Source: HGM11368 sp051883395 (GTDB lineage: Bacteria; Bacillota; Clostridia; Christensenellales; UBA3700). Taken from it: a stretch of 64,000 nucleotides of DNA. Within the stretch, counting starts at the first letter, position 1. The number at the start of each line of letters is the position of its first letter. This document shows, one piece after another, positions 41,390 through 49,905 of the stretch. The position numbers were made by a program, and so were the translations under genes. The stretch lies in NCBI GenBank assembly GCA_051883395.1, contig JBJETQ010000016.1, forward strand, positions 1 through 64,000, given 5' to 3'. A model generated the notes under the pieces. That model had not been told where the DNA came from, did no database searches, and saw only the letters and a list, made by a program, of their open reading frames with translations.

Positions 41390-42943
41390 TTATTTTGACT
41401 TTTCTCCGAGAATGTCGTACAGTTCGTCGTACAGCGGACGCATGTATCTGTACATTCTGCGATAAACTCTATTATAATATTCGTGATATATTTTGTGGTC
41501 TGCCGCATTAGGTACAAACTCGTCTTTGACGTGTCTCATAGAATCGAGCGCCTGTTGAAGGTCGTCGAATTCTTTGACTCCCACAAAACTTATCATAGCG
41601 GCGCCGAGTCCACTGGTCTCGTGCGTCTGAACACGATAAACGGGTTTACCCACCACGTCGGACAGTATCTGACATATTACGTCGCTCTGCGAACCGCCGC
41701 CCGATACTCCCACTCTGTCAACGCTTATTTTTGCACGTGCCTGCATATTGTTGAGACCGTCAAGCAAGCCGTAACAAAGACCTTCTATAATCGCCCTATA
41801 CATATACTCTCTGTCATGGACGTCGGTAAAACCTATCATAGAACCTTTGGCTTCCGGGTTTTTGAGTCCTGGTCCCCACAAAGGTTGCAAAATAAGACCG
41901 TGTGAGCCTACGGGAACGTCCGCCAGCTTTCTGTCGAGAATCTGCTCTACCTTTTCGCCTGTTTGTTCCGCTTCCTTCTGTTCGTATAGCGCAAACTGCT
42001 CTCTGAACCAACTTACCATCCAAAATCCCCTGAATATCTGTATCTCAGGATTCCACTTGCCCATGACGACGGACGGATACGCAGGCATAAATGCTTCCGG
42101 TTCGACGTATTTGTCGGTGCATATTTCTACCGAAGAAGCCGTGCCGAGACTTATTGACGCCACGTTGGAAGTTACCGCTCCCACGCCGAGAGATTCACAA
42201 CCCTTATCCGTTCCCGAAGCTATGACCGGCAAGCCTTGTTTCAGCCCCGTTTCTTTGCTGCATTGCTCGGTTATATATCCCAGCGTTTCTCCCGGATTGA
42301 CAAGAGAACACATCTTGGATATCGGAGTGCCGAATACAGGATAAGTCAAACCGTGTTTGGTCTGCCAACAACGTTTTTTGTAATCAAACGGTATCTTGCA
42401 CGCAATGCCTGCATTGCTGTCGGCAAGATTGCCTGTCAATCGATAATTGACGTAAGTAGACGGTACTACCACTTTGTCGGTCTTTGCCCAAATATCGGGC
42501 TGGTTTACCCTTACCCAGTTGGTGTATGACGTCTTGCGGGACACCTTTACACTCTCGCTCATGCCTACCAAAAAGTACAAAAATCTGTTGAAAGCAGGCA
42601 ACGGGTCGGGACAATCTACTTCTCGCTTGTCCAGCCACAAAATAGTGTTGCGTGTAGGATTGCCTTTTTTGTCGAGAAAAACGGTGGTATTGCGGATAGA
42701 TGTTACGCTCACAGCCACAATATCGTCCATAAGTTGCGGCGCTTCCTGTCTCATAAGACGGCACACTTCCACTACTCCGTCGTAAAGACTGCTCGTATCC
42801 TTTTCGGCGTATCCGTTTTCTTCCAATACGTAAAATTCTTCGGTTATCTGCGCCTTATATACAAGATTACCTTGTTTGTCAAACAACAACCCTCTGGTTG
42901 ATTGCGTTCCTATATCAAAAATCAATGCCAACGGTCTGTTCAC
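41390..42943 (-). CDS. FGGY-family carbohydrate kinase
   Basis: 517 residues of the ASKHA fold. N-terminal FDIGTQSTRGLLFD binds phosphate, ASGTDKGCESLGVGAV is in the middle, and VSGGGSQSDVICQILSDVVGKPV is the adenosine region. The family phosphorylates glycerol, xylulose, gluconate or other polyols. The sequence does not fit GlpK or XylB closely enough to name a substrate. It is the last gene of a four-gene operon behind an acyl-CoA ligase-like gene and two PAP2 genes, so a glycerol-like or lipid-derived polyol is plausible but unproven. Confidence 0.85.
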   Translation of the reverse strand: MNRPLALIFDIGTQSTRGLLFDKQGNLVYKAQITEEFYVLEENGYAEKDTSSLYDGVVEVCRLMRQEAPQLMDDIVAVSVTSIRNTTVFLDKKGNPTRNTILWLDKREVDCPDPLPAFNRFLYFLVGMSESVKVSRKTSYTNWVRVNQPDIWAKTDKVVVPSTYVNYRLTGNLADSNAGIACKIPFDYKKRCWQTKHGLTYPVFGTPISKMCSLVNPGETLGYITEQCSKETGLKQGLPVIASGTDKGCESLGVGAVTSNVASISLGTASSVEICTDKYVEPEAFMPAYPSVVMGKWNPEIQIFRGFWMVSWFREQFALYEQKEAEQTGEKVEQILDRKLADVPVGSHGLILQPLWGPGLKNPEAKGSMIGFTDVHDREYMYRAIIEGLCYGLLDGLNNMQARAKISVDRVGVSGGGSQSDVICQILSDVVGKPVYRVQTHETSGLGAAMISFVGVKEFDDLQQALDSMRHVKDEFVPNAADHKIYHEYYNRVYRRMYRYMRPLYDELYDILGEKSK

Positions 42944-42952
42944 AATACCCTC

Positions 42953-44572
42953 CTATCTGCTCATCTGTTGCAACGCCACAAAATCAACTTTTCCTATCGG
43001 CGTTCTTGGCAAATCGTCAATAAATTCTATAATTCCCGGCATACTATGCCGCATAAAATTGCGAGAAATAGCTTGTCTGATTTCCTGCGCAATACGTTCT
43101 TCGTCAAGCAACGTAGATTTGTCCTTGACAACGTACAGTTTGGTAGCGCTCTTGCCGTTGATGGTAGTTTCTACCATACAACTCATCTTAACGCAATCGA
43201 GATTGTCCACTACGTTTTCTATCTCTTGCGGAAAGACGTTGACTCCCGATATTTTGACCAATCTCTTGATACGGTCGGTAAAAAATACGTTTCCGTCATC
43301 GTCCATATATCCCACGTCGCCCGTTTTGAGCCACTTGACGTGTCTGTCATCTTCAAAAAATGCCTGTCTGTCGTCCTGACTGTGATAATAGCCCGTCATA
43401 AGCGTAGGTCCGCTGATAACAATCTCGCCTTTGCTTCCGGCAGACAAAAAATTACCTTGCTCGTCTATGATACCAAAAGTCATACTCTTGACCGGTCTGC
43501 CTATGGAATTGGGCTTGTACACCTTCATTGTATTGATGCAACATACGCACGCTTCCGTCAGGCCATATCCTTCGCTGAGCAAAATATTGTTATGTTCTTT
43601 TTCCATAGCTTGTCTGAATAGCTGTTTTGTATTTTCCGATACCTTGTCGCCACCGCAATAACAAGCTCTGATTTTTGAGAGCATCTTGCCTTTGAATTTG
43701 CCGCAGGCAAGCATTTTGGAATACATATAAGGCACACCCGCAATAAAAGTTATGCCGTAACGTTTGACTAGATAACATGCCGTTTCCGCCTTGAACTTAG
43801 GCATAAGTATTATACGTATGCCTGCGCAAATCATAGAGTGCATGCACACGCCCAAGCCGTAGGTGTGAAATACAGGCAAAGCCATCAGCATAGCGTCCTT
43901 GTTGCTGTATCGGTGGTCGATAGCGTCAAGTATGTTGTCTGTAAGGTTGTTGAGCGCACGATTGCTCATCATGACTGTTTTTGCCTTGCCGCAGGTGCCA
44001 CCGCTGTGCATATACACGGCGACGTCTTCTCCGTTCACGTCAACGTCGGGCGCAGTATATTTGCCTATATCACGATATCTGACGACGTTGGACGCATTGT
44101 TTGTCGTCAATTTTTTTGCAACGTAAGCGTTGTAAAAAGGCTTGAAAGCCACAGGCAAATAATCTTGTGCCGAACAGAGAATAACAGGCTTTCCCGTCAA
44201 TTCTATCCAGTCCTTGTATTTGTAAAAAAACTCGTCGAACAGGATATATGCCTTGGGCGACATCTCCTTGTCCATTGTCTGCAATTTTTCGCTTGGTATA
44301 ACGGGGTGAACAAGATTTGCGATAGCACCTGCTCTGTTGATAGCATAGAAGCATACGAGAGCGTTTGGAATATTGCTCAGGCACAACACCACGTTGTCGC
44401 CCTTCTTTACTCCAAGGCTGATAAGATACCCTGCAAAGTTTTCTACGTCCCTGACAAATTTTTGTCTGGTTGCGCTAGCGCCCCAGAATTGCCATACTTT
44501 GTCTCCGGGCGGATTATGCTCGGTACGGGCTTTGTAAAACGAATACATCGACTGGTTGAAATCTATACTCAT
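42953..44572 (-). CDS. Acyl-CoA synthetase-like AMP-binding enzyme
   Basis: 539 residues of the ANL superfamily. The AMP-binding loop is YMHSGGTCGKAKTVMMSNR, followed by EGYGLTEACVC, the hinge KTGDVGYMDDDGNVFFTDRIKRLVKI, and the C-terminal catalytic Lys in PIGKVDF. It would activate a carboxylic, probably fatty, acid as an adenylate and pass it to CoA. ATG 44572 overlaps the preceding stop (ATGA); a frame extension of 84 codons lies within that gene and is rejected. Confidence 0.87.
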   Translation of the reverse strand: MSIDFNQSMYSFYKARTEHNPPGDKVWQFWGASATRQKFVRDVENFAGYLISLGVKKGDNVVLCLSNIPNALVCFYAINRAGAIANLVHPVIPSEKLQTMDKEMSPKAYILFDEFFYKYKDWIELTGKPVILCSAQDYLPVAFKPFYNAYVAKKLTTNNASNVVRYRDIGKYTAPDVDVNGEDVAVYMHSGGTCGKAKTVMMSNRALNNLTDNILDAIDHRYSNKDAMLMALPVFHTYGLGVCMHSMICAGIRIILMPKFKAETACYLVKRYGITFIAGVPYMYSKMLACGKFKGKMLSKIRACYCGGDKVSENTKQLFRQAMEKEHNNILLSEGYGLTEACVCCINTMKVYKPNSIGRPVKSMTFGIIDEQGNFLSAGSKGEIVISGPTLMTGYYHSQDDRQAFFEDDRHVKWLKTGDVGYMDDDGNVFFTDRIKRLVKISGVNVFPQEIENVVDNLDCVKMSCMVETTINGKSATKLYVVKDKSTLLDEERIAQEIRQAISRNFMRHSMPGIIEFIDDLPRTPIGKVDFVALQQMSR

Positions 44573-45447
44573 AAAATTCTGCCCAACAGGTTTTTCTCCG
44601 ACAATGCCGTCCTGTCGCCCTCCGCTCCAAATGCCAATACCTTGGCAGTCTTGGTGGTTGCATAACCTATTATTCCGCCTATTGCTATGTCGGACAAAAA
44701 GTATTTTCCCGACAAAAGCGAACCGATTATTACCAAAATTACGAAAAAGTTGATTGCGACTTGCATCCAACCCGTCTTGTTGGCAAGACGTGGATGTATT
44801 TTTGTCAAAATCATCAGCATCCATGCGGTAAACGCAAGCGCCGTCTTGTTGTCAGGCATTGCACGTCCGTCCTGCACGTTGACTATCTTGTACCATGGAC
44901 TAAACTCTGCACCGTCAATTACGTCGACGTAAGACGCCCTTTTCCAGATAATCTTCATGCCGTAAGACAGAGCCGCCACTATACCAACTACGATACATGC
45001 CACAATCGCCCACTTCTTGTATCTCTCAAACTCTTGTCTTCTGTGCTTGGACAAATCGTTGAGAAATAGCAAAAATACAAAAATACCGCACACAAATGCG
45101 ACCGACATATAGTAGGCTTTCTGTTCAAAAATGAGTTGAAAACAGTCGATAAAAGCAAATCCTGCCGACAAAACTCCCAAACAGAAATAAACTATTATAT
45201 ACAATCTTTTGAGTACGATATTGCACTCTTTGTTGTAGGCACATTTGAGCAATATTCCGCATGCTGCCATCATTATCAGAAAGGCAGGAAGCTTGGCTAT
45301 CGAATCGGTAAAAACGCTGAAAGCGTTGCCGGGCAAACAAATCGCAGTTGCAATCTGCAAATCTTTGAATGAACCTACAATGAGCATAATTACAAGTAAC
45401 ATTGCGATTATTATGCTCCAAACCGCTTGTCTTATCGCTTCTTTCAT
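44569..45447 (-). CDS. PAP2-like membrane protein lacking catalytic motifs
   Basis: 292 residues with about seven hydrophobic segments. It is collinear with the PAP2 protein directly upstream, but the active-site motifs are altered. The K-x6-R block is weak (KIIWKRASYV), the PSGH position reads MPDNKTAL, and the SR...H...D block reads SGKYFLSDIAI with no His. It is thus probably a non-catalytic paralogue, perhaps a partner or lipid-binding subunit. Start and stop overlap both neighbours by 4 nt. Confidence 0.7.
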   Translation of the reverse strand: MKEAIRQAVWSIIIAMLLVIMLIVGSFKDLQIATAICLPGNAFSVFTDSIAKLPAFLIMMAACGILLKCAYNKECNIVLKRLYIIVYFCLGVLSAGFAFIDCFQLIFEQKAYYMSVAFVCGIFVFLLFLNDLSKHRRQEFERYKKWAIVACIVVGIVAALSYGMKIIWKRASYVDVIDGAEFSPWYKIVNVQDGRAMPDNKTALAFTAWMLMILTKIHPRLANKTGWMQVAINFFVILVIIGSLLSGKYFLSDIAIGGIIGYATTKTAKVLAFGAEGDRTALSEKNLLGRIL

Positions 45448-46388
45448 ATATTGACCCCTTGGGCAGACAAAGCCCTGTTACTTATATCGAACGTATATTT
45501 GTCGTGAGCGAAAAATATCTTTTTGATGACAAAAAATATTGCGTAAGTAATATAAACTCCCGCTACCGTATCCGACAAAAAATGTGCGCAGTTGACTATT
45601 CTGTAATACATCGTCAGAGCAATCAGCACTATCGTAACGGCATACACCGTCGGTTTGACCCAACGCCTGCTTTTGAGAGACGGCAGTATGTCGCACAACA
45701 CCCACAAAAGACACAAATGCACTATGCTGGAAGAATGTCCGGAAGGAAACGACGTGTATTTGTAAGACGGGTCGAGTTTTTCTCTGCCTATCATTATCTG
45801 CCACCAATCGGTAAAACCGTCGAAATTGCCTTCTTTGAGCATATCTCTATATCTCATTCTGCACCAAATCAGTTTCATAATTCTCATAACTACCAATGCC
45901 ACAATGACAAAAACCAGAGAAAATACGGCAAATTTGAGCAATCTGTGCATACTGTCTTTTGGCAAAAAGTATCCTATGCCGAGAGTAAACGCACCATAGA
46001 AAAATGCCTTGAAAATCGCCCACAAAAGATTATGTTCCTGCTCGGTAGGCACTACGGCAAGCTCTGTCATCTTCTGAGCATTGAGTCCAAACATAAGCCA
46101 GCCCAGCCATATAACCACAGCCCCGGCAATCATAATACCTATTCTTGCCTTTTTGTTGTCAAAAACGTCGTAATTATAAAAAATTATCATACCTGCAAGC
46201 GGTACGGCAAAATAAGCGGGATATTCCGCAATTATAGCAAACAGTTGTCCGAAAAACGACCTTTGGTCGCCGATTGCCTGCGAAATCTGCAAATCGTAAA
46301 AGGAAGCTACAACCATCAGCACGACGCCGACAGCAAAAGCGACGCTATGCCCGATTATCGAAATTTTTTTGCTTTTTGTCAATTCCAT
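45444..46388 (-). CDS. PAP2 family phosphatase
   Basis: 314 residues with about seven membrane segments. The lipid phosphatase motifs are intact: KLIWCRMRYRD, SFPSGHSSS, and YRIVNCAHFLSD. Such enzymes remove phosphate from phosphatidate or undecaprenyl pyrophosphate at the outer membrane face. First gene of a four-gene operon. There is no ribosome site, and a TATAAT ends 7 nt before the ATG, so a leaderless transcript is likely. Confidence 0.88.
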   Translation of the reverse strand: MELTKSKKISIIGHSVAFAVGVVLMVVASFYDLQISQAIGDQRSFFGQLFAIIAEYPAYFAVPLAGMIIFYNYDVFDNKKARIGIMIAGAVVIWLGWLMFGLNAQKMTELAVVPTEQEHNLLWAIFKAFFYGAFTLGIGYFLPKDSMHRLLKFAVFSLVFVIVALVVMRIMKLIWCRMRYRDMLKEGNFDGFTDWWQIMIGREKLDPSYKYTSFPSGHSSSIVHLCLLWVLCDILPSLKSRRWVKPTVYAVTIVLIALTMYYRIVNCAHFLSDTVAGVYITYAIFFVIKKIFFAHDKYTFDISNRALSAQGVNI

Positions 46389-46395
46389 ATTATAT

Positions 46396-46424
46396 ATTAT
46401 AATACATTATCTCCATTGTTTCAA
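46396..46424 (-). promoter_or_regulatory. Promoter of PAP2 operon, likely leaderless
   Basis: TTGAAA at 46419-46424, 17-bp spacer, perfect TATAAT at 46396-46401, seven bases before the ATG. Confidence 0.75.
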
Positions 46425-46499
46425 GTCTTTTTATCATGCGGACGTATCGCAATATTATTGTTGACAATTTTGAAAACAAACGTGATAAAAACAAAAAAA

Positions 46500-46522
46500 T
46501 CCCCGACCACATAGGTCGGGGA
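46500..46522 (-). terminator. Terminator of the lipoprotein gene
   Basis: 9-bp perfect stem (tccccgacc / ggtcgggga), 5-nt loop, followed on the minus strand by a run of seven U. Confidence 0.9.
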
Positions 46523-46539
46523 AAAAATATCATGATTTA

Positions 46540-47502
46540 TTACAGAGTCCAGGTTGCGAAATAATCGTTTTTCTCTGCCATGGTATAACCGGCTTCGGCA
46601 GGGTTGTAAGAATATTGTTGTCTGGATTTGAGTTCGATTGCACTGTCGATGACATTTGCAATTTTAACTTCATATTGTTCTGTGATATACAAATCTGCAA
46701 GATAACCGTTGTCCCATACTACAATGTCAAATTTGAGTCCAAGGAAATTGAGTCCTTCGCAGCCTACAGATTGATTAAGCATGTATTCCATAACTGCCTT
46801 GTAGTTTTGGGTAACCTTATCGAGATCGAAGATGATAGAGAACTTGTATTGGTCTTTTCCTTCTACTTTCTCTGGTTTGCTTATTTGAGCAATGGCGCCT
46901 TCTACGTCAGTATCGTACATCCAGATTTTGGTTGGGTCGTTGACTTTAACCGCAACGAGTGCAGGCACGGTATTGAAGGTCTCGGCAGCACCAAAAGATT
47001 TCTTCCAGCCGTCGATACCCTTTCCGCTGGCGTCATTCTTTGATGTATATTTTACGTTAGAAGCGTTTCTGATGTAAGCCTTGCCGTTAGCGTCAACGTA
47101 AGTCTCTTCATATACTTGTGCAAACATACTGTAAGATCTGTTGTCTACAAAATAAGTAGTACCTGCTTCGCCACCTTTGCCTTCTCTCACTTTGTTGCCG
47201 ACAACGAGCTGATTGACGGATAGTCCGGCAATCTTGGTCTCAACGTTGCCTTTGAGATAAGTGGATACGTATGTTGCTCCGTAGAAGTTGTCTACCGCTG
47301 CATAAAACATCTCGGTAGCAGTAGAATTTTCGTCGATTGCGGTAACAGGCGTAGCTGTTGGTTTTACGGTACCCATGGTCATTTCTTCAGGAGTGAAGTC
47401 GCTGATTACGACGTCATCAAAAGTACCGTTACATCCGACAAACATTGTGCCCATAACTACGGCAATAATAATAATTGCCAAAATAGAAACGTGTTTTTTC
47501 AT
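46540..47502 (-). CDS. Unknown secreted lipoprotein
   Basis: 320 residues. The N-terminus MKKHVSILAIIIIAVVMGT then MFVGC gives a lipoprotein signal with the acylated Cys at about 24. The mature part is Thr/Val-rich and looks beta-structured, with no family I recognise. It has its own promoter, an AAGGAG site and a terminator, so it is an independent unit on the cell surface. Confidence 0.75.
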   Translation of the reverse strand: MKKHVSILAIIIIAVVMGTMFVGCNGTFDDVVISDFTPEEMTMGTVKPTATPVTAIDENSTATEMFYAAVDNFYGATYVSTYLKGNVETKIAGLSVNQLVVGNKVREGKGGEAGTTYFVDNRSYSMFAQVYEETYVDANGKAYIRNASNVKYTSKNDASGKGIDGWKKSFGAAETFNTVPALVAVKVNDPTKIWMYDTDVEGAIAQISKPEKVEGKDQYKFSIIFDLDKVTQNYKAVMEYMLNQSVGCEGLNFLGLKFDIVVWDNGYLADLYITEQYEVKIANVIDSAIELKSRQQYSYNPAEAGYTMAEKNDYFATWTL

Positions 47503-47537
47503 AATTTCTCCTTTATTTTTGAAGATTATCTATGTCT

Positions 47538-47566
47538 ATAATAATATAGATAAAAGTAAAAATCAA
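47538..47566 (-). promoter_or_regulatory. Promoter of the lipoprotein gene
   Basis: TTGATT at 47561-47566, 17-bp spacer, TATTAT at 47538-47543. Confidence 0.55.
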
Positions 47567-47600
47567 GTAAAATTCAATTAAAAATTTTTCAATATCCGAC

Positions 47601-48278
47601 TCAGTTAAGCTTGTCTTTCCCGCTGTCGTCATGCGTCGTATCGGAATTGTCGGAGCTTTTAACTTTCGATTTGCGCATAGATACTACTATTTTGACAATA
47701 TAAGCAATCAGAGCCACGGCGACTATCGCCATAAGTCCGTAAATAATATAATCGATATAATCGCTGAGAAAATACGATAATACAGTTATGATAGTCGAAG
47801 CTACGACGTTGCCCAGTATGACCATCAGCATCGACTTGCCAAAACCAAGCCCCATAAAGGAAGCAACCGCACTTCCCGTCCATACCCCTGTCATAGGTAT
47901 AGGTACGGCGACAAAAGCAAATACTCCCGCCAGTTTTTTGCGCTCGATAACTTTGGGGTCATAGGCGCTGGCTGCTTTGTTTTCTACCGCATTGACCTTG
48001 CCTTGAAAACTACCTTCGACGGCATGAGCCAACGACTTGAACACTTTGGTCTTTTTCATCCATCTGAGAATAGGTTGTAAAATCAACAAAAGTATCGGAG
48101 CAACAAGCGACGAACCCAAAAAAGCGCAGCCCAATGCGGCAAAAATATTCATTTTCATTGCCACGGCTACGGGAATAGCACCCCTTACTTCGATAAGCGG
48201 AATCATAGATATAATTATTATCGTGAGATAATCGCTAGGTAATACGTTGCGAAAAAACTCTATAATCGAATCTATCAA
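47601..48278 (-). CDS. Small multidrug export family protein (COG2426)
   Basis: 225 residues with about five membrane helices. PLIEVRGAIPVAVAM and VPIPMTGVWTGSAVASFMGL are the two re-entrant-like conserved blocks of the family, and the tail is polar (KSSDNSDTTHDDSGKDKLN). The transport function is assumed from the family name only. The start is a TTG with AAAGGAG six bases upstream; the next Met is 24 codons in, past the first helix. Confidence 0.82.
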   Translation of the reverse strand: MIDSIIEFFRNVLPSDYLTIIIISMIPLIEVRGAIPVAVAMKMNIFAALGCAFLGSSLVAPILLLILQPILRWMKKTKVFKSLAHAVEGSFQGKVNAVENKAASAYDPKVIERKKLAGVFAFVAVPIPMTGVWTGSAVASFMGLGFGKSMLMVILGNVVASTIITVLSYFLSDYIDYIIYGLMAIVAVALIAYIVKIVVSMRKSKVKSSDNSDTTHDDSGKDKLN

Positions 48279-48300
48279 CTCTATCTCCTTTGTCGAATTT

Positions 48301-48329
48301 ATTATATATTTTTATTTGATTTTAGTCAA
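48301..48329 (-). promoter_or_regulatory. Promoter of COG2426 gene
   Basis: TTGACT at 48324-48329, 17-bp spacer, perfect TATAAT at 48301-48306. It interleaves with the divergent ttcA promoter. Confidence 0.75.
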
Positions 48330-48344
48330 CAAAACTTATATAAT
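48316..48344 (+). promoter_or_regulatory. Promoter of ttcA-like gene, likely leaderless
   Basis: TTGATT at 48316-48321, 17-bp spacer, perfect TATAAT at 48339-48344, then exactly six bases to the ATG. Confidence 0.75.
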
Positions 48345-48350
48345 CTACTT

Positions 48351-49094
48351 ATGCAAAAACTATTGAGTCTGGCAAGAAAAGCAATAAGCGACTATAAGAT
48401 GATAGAAGACGGCGACAAGATTGCCGTGGGGCTTTCGGGTGGTAAAGACAGTATTACTCTGCTTGCCGTACTTGCCGCATATCAGAAGTTTTCTCCCGAA
48501 AAGTTTGATTTGATAGCAATCAATATCGATATGGGCTTTGCAGATACAGACCCGGCACAAGTGCAAGCTACCCGTGAGTTTTGCCAAAGTATCGGCGTGC
48601 CGCTCATCATCGAAAAGACTGACATTGCCCAGATAATCTTTGACGAGAGAAAAGAAAAGAGTCCATGCTCTCTCTGCTCCAAAATGCGCAGGGGCGCACT
48701 CAACAACGTGGCAATAGCCAACGGTTGCAATAAACTTGCTCTCGGTCATCACGCCGACGACGTGATAGAAACAATGTTGCTTTCTCTGCTCTACGAAGGC
48801 AGATTTTCTACGTTTATGCCGATAAGCTACATGGATAAAAGCAAGATTACTCTTATCAGACCGTTGATTTATATCGAAGAAAAACAAATCAACTGGACTG
48901 CAAAACGACTTGGACTGCCGGTCATTTTTAACCCTTGTCCGAGAGACAAACATACAAAAAGAGAAGAAATCAAGCAACTCGTACATGATCTTGACCAGCA
49001 ATTTACCGACTCAAAAAAGCATATTATGGCGGCTATATTCAATCCCCAAAGAAACAGCCTTTGGGACAAAGCCAAGCCTCACGATTGCGATTGA
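48351..49094 (+). CDS. ttcA: TtcA/TilS-family PP-loop tRNA thiolation protein
   Basis: 247 residues. The PP-loop is GLSGGKDSITLL near residues 23-34, and two CxxC-type positions (CSLCSKMRRG) and LGHHADDVIETMLLSLLYEGRFSTF match TtcA, which makes 2-thiocytidine at tRNA position 32 with an iron-sulfur cluster. Members in Firmicutes may act on other tRNA sites. No ribosome site; likely leaderless. Its 3' end overlaps the convergent spoIIID gene by 16 bp. Confidence 0.88.
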   Translation: MQKLLSLARKAISDYKMIEDGDKIAVGLSGGKDSITLLAVLAAYQKFSPEKFDLIAINIDMGFADTDPAQVQATREFCQSIGVPLIIEKTDIAQIIFDERKEKSPCSLCSKMRRGALNNVAIANGCNKLALGHHADDVIETMLLSLLYEGRFSTFMPISYMDKSKITLIRPLIYIEEKQINWTAKRLGLPVIFNPCPRDKHTKREEIKQLVHDLDQQFTDSKKHIMAAIFNPQRNSLWDKAKPHDCD

Positions 49095-49339
49095 GCGCTA
49101 TGCTTTTTCAGATATAGCTTTTTTGTGCTTTCTCCGCCTCTCAGGTGCCTGACCGACATATTGAAGTCAAGCACCTTTTTTACTTGTCCGTACAGGCTTG
49201 CGTCAACGTAAACGAGCTTTTTGGTCATGTCGTTATGTACGGTACTTTTGCTCACTCCGAAAATTCGGGAAGCTTCTCTGACGGTACACCCCGTCATTGC
49301 TATATATCTGGCTACGTTAAGCATTGCGTCCTTCTGCAT
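49079..49339 (-). CDS. spoIIID: Sporulation regulator SpoIIID
   Basis: 86 residues. The helix-turn-helix TVREASRIFGVSKSTVHNDM and the downstream VRHLRGGESTKKLY match the mother-cell regulator that acts between sigma-E and sigma-K. I start at the ATG at 49339 (MQKDAMLNVARYI); the longer frame lacks a ribosome site. A CATATTTT mother-cell-like -10 lies upstream at about 49377-49384. A 16-bp palindrome lies further upstream. Confidence 0.95.
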   Translation of the reverse strand: MQKDAMLNVARYIAMTGCTVREASRIFGVSKSTVHNDMTKKLVYVDASLYGQVKKVLDFNMSVRHLRGGESTKKLYLKKHSAQSQS

Positions 49340-49457
49340 ATTTTTCACCCAATCTATGACTATTCCACACAAATAAAAAATATGAAAATAAATGTAAAAA
49401 TGCTTGAATTTTCATAAATTGATATGAATAAATATACATATAAATATCACCATATTT

Positions 49458-49473
49458 GCATATTGCAATATGC
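49458..49473. promoter_or_regulatory. 16-bp perfect palindrome near spoIIID
   Basis: gcatattgcaatatgc is perfectly symmetric, with no U-tract. It lies between the TauE/SafE stop at 49479 and spoIIID. It may be an operator or a processing site. The 49385-49457 stretch is A+T-rich without other features. Confidence 0.35.
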
Positions 49474-49478
49474 GCAAT

Positions 49479-49877
49479 TTATTTATTTTTTTGGTGTTCT
49501 TTGACTTTGGCAACAATAATCTTTATCAGCATCCATACGCCCAGAATAGTCAGAAATCCACCAAAGCATCTGCCGAGAACGTCGCCCTTGACCAAAGGTG
49601 CAAGATATGCCCCTGCGCACGCCGTTATCAGAGCAGGTATTGTAACCCAAAGCATAGCTTTAAAATCTATTTTTTTGTTTTTTGCATGTATAATGACCGC
49701 TACGATTGACATTGGCAGAAATGATATGAGATTGGTAAGCTGAGCCGATACTTGTTCAACTTTGAGAAATATCGTCAATATAGGTATCAGCAAAGTGCCG
49801 CCACCCATACCCATTCCACCGATAATGCCGCCGATAAGACCGGCGATTATATACCACAGATATTGCATAATTATCAA
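49479..49877 (-). CDS. TauE/SafE (TSUP) family permease, half-size
   Basis: 132 residues with about four hydrophobic segments. It starts with the glycine-rich GLIGGIIGGMGMGGGTLL motif of TSUP transporters, which export or import sulfonates and other sulfur or organic anions. Full-length TSUP proteins are about 250 residues with two such repeats; this is one repeat. GGGAG fits either a TTG at 49877 (close spacing) or an ATG at 49868 (13 nt). It follows another half-size TSUP gene and probably pairs with it. Confidence 0.82.
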   Translation of the reverse strand: MIIMQYLWYIIAGLIGGIIGGMGMGGGTLLIPILTIFLKVEQVSAQLTNLISFLPMSIVAVIIHAKNKKIDFKAMLWVTIPALITACAGAYLAPLVKGDVLGRCFGGFLTILGVWMLIKIIVAKVKEHQKNK

Positions 49878-49905
49878 TATTCTCCCATAAATATTCAGCC
49901 CCGAT

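Noticed and set aside
42953..44824. N-terminal extension of 84 codons on the acyl-CoA ligase-like gene
   Set aside because: It lies wholly within the preceding PAP2-like gene; the ATG at 44572 forms a normal ATGA overlap and matches the family start.
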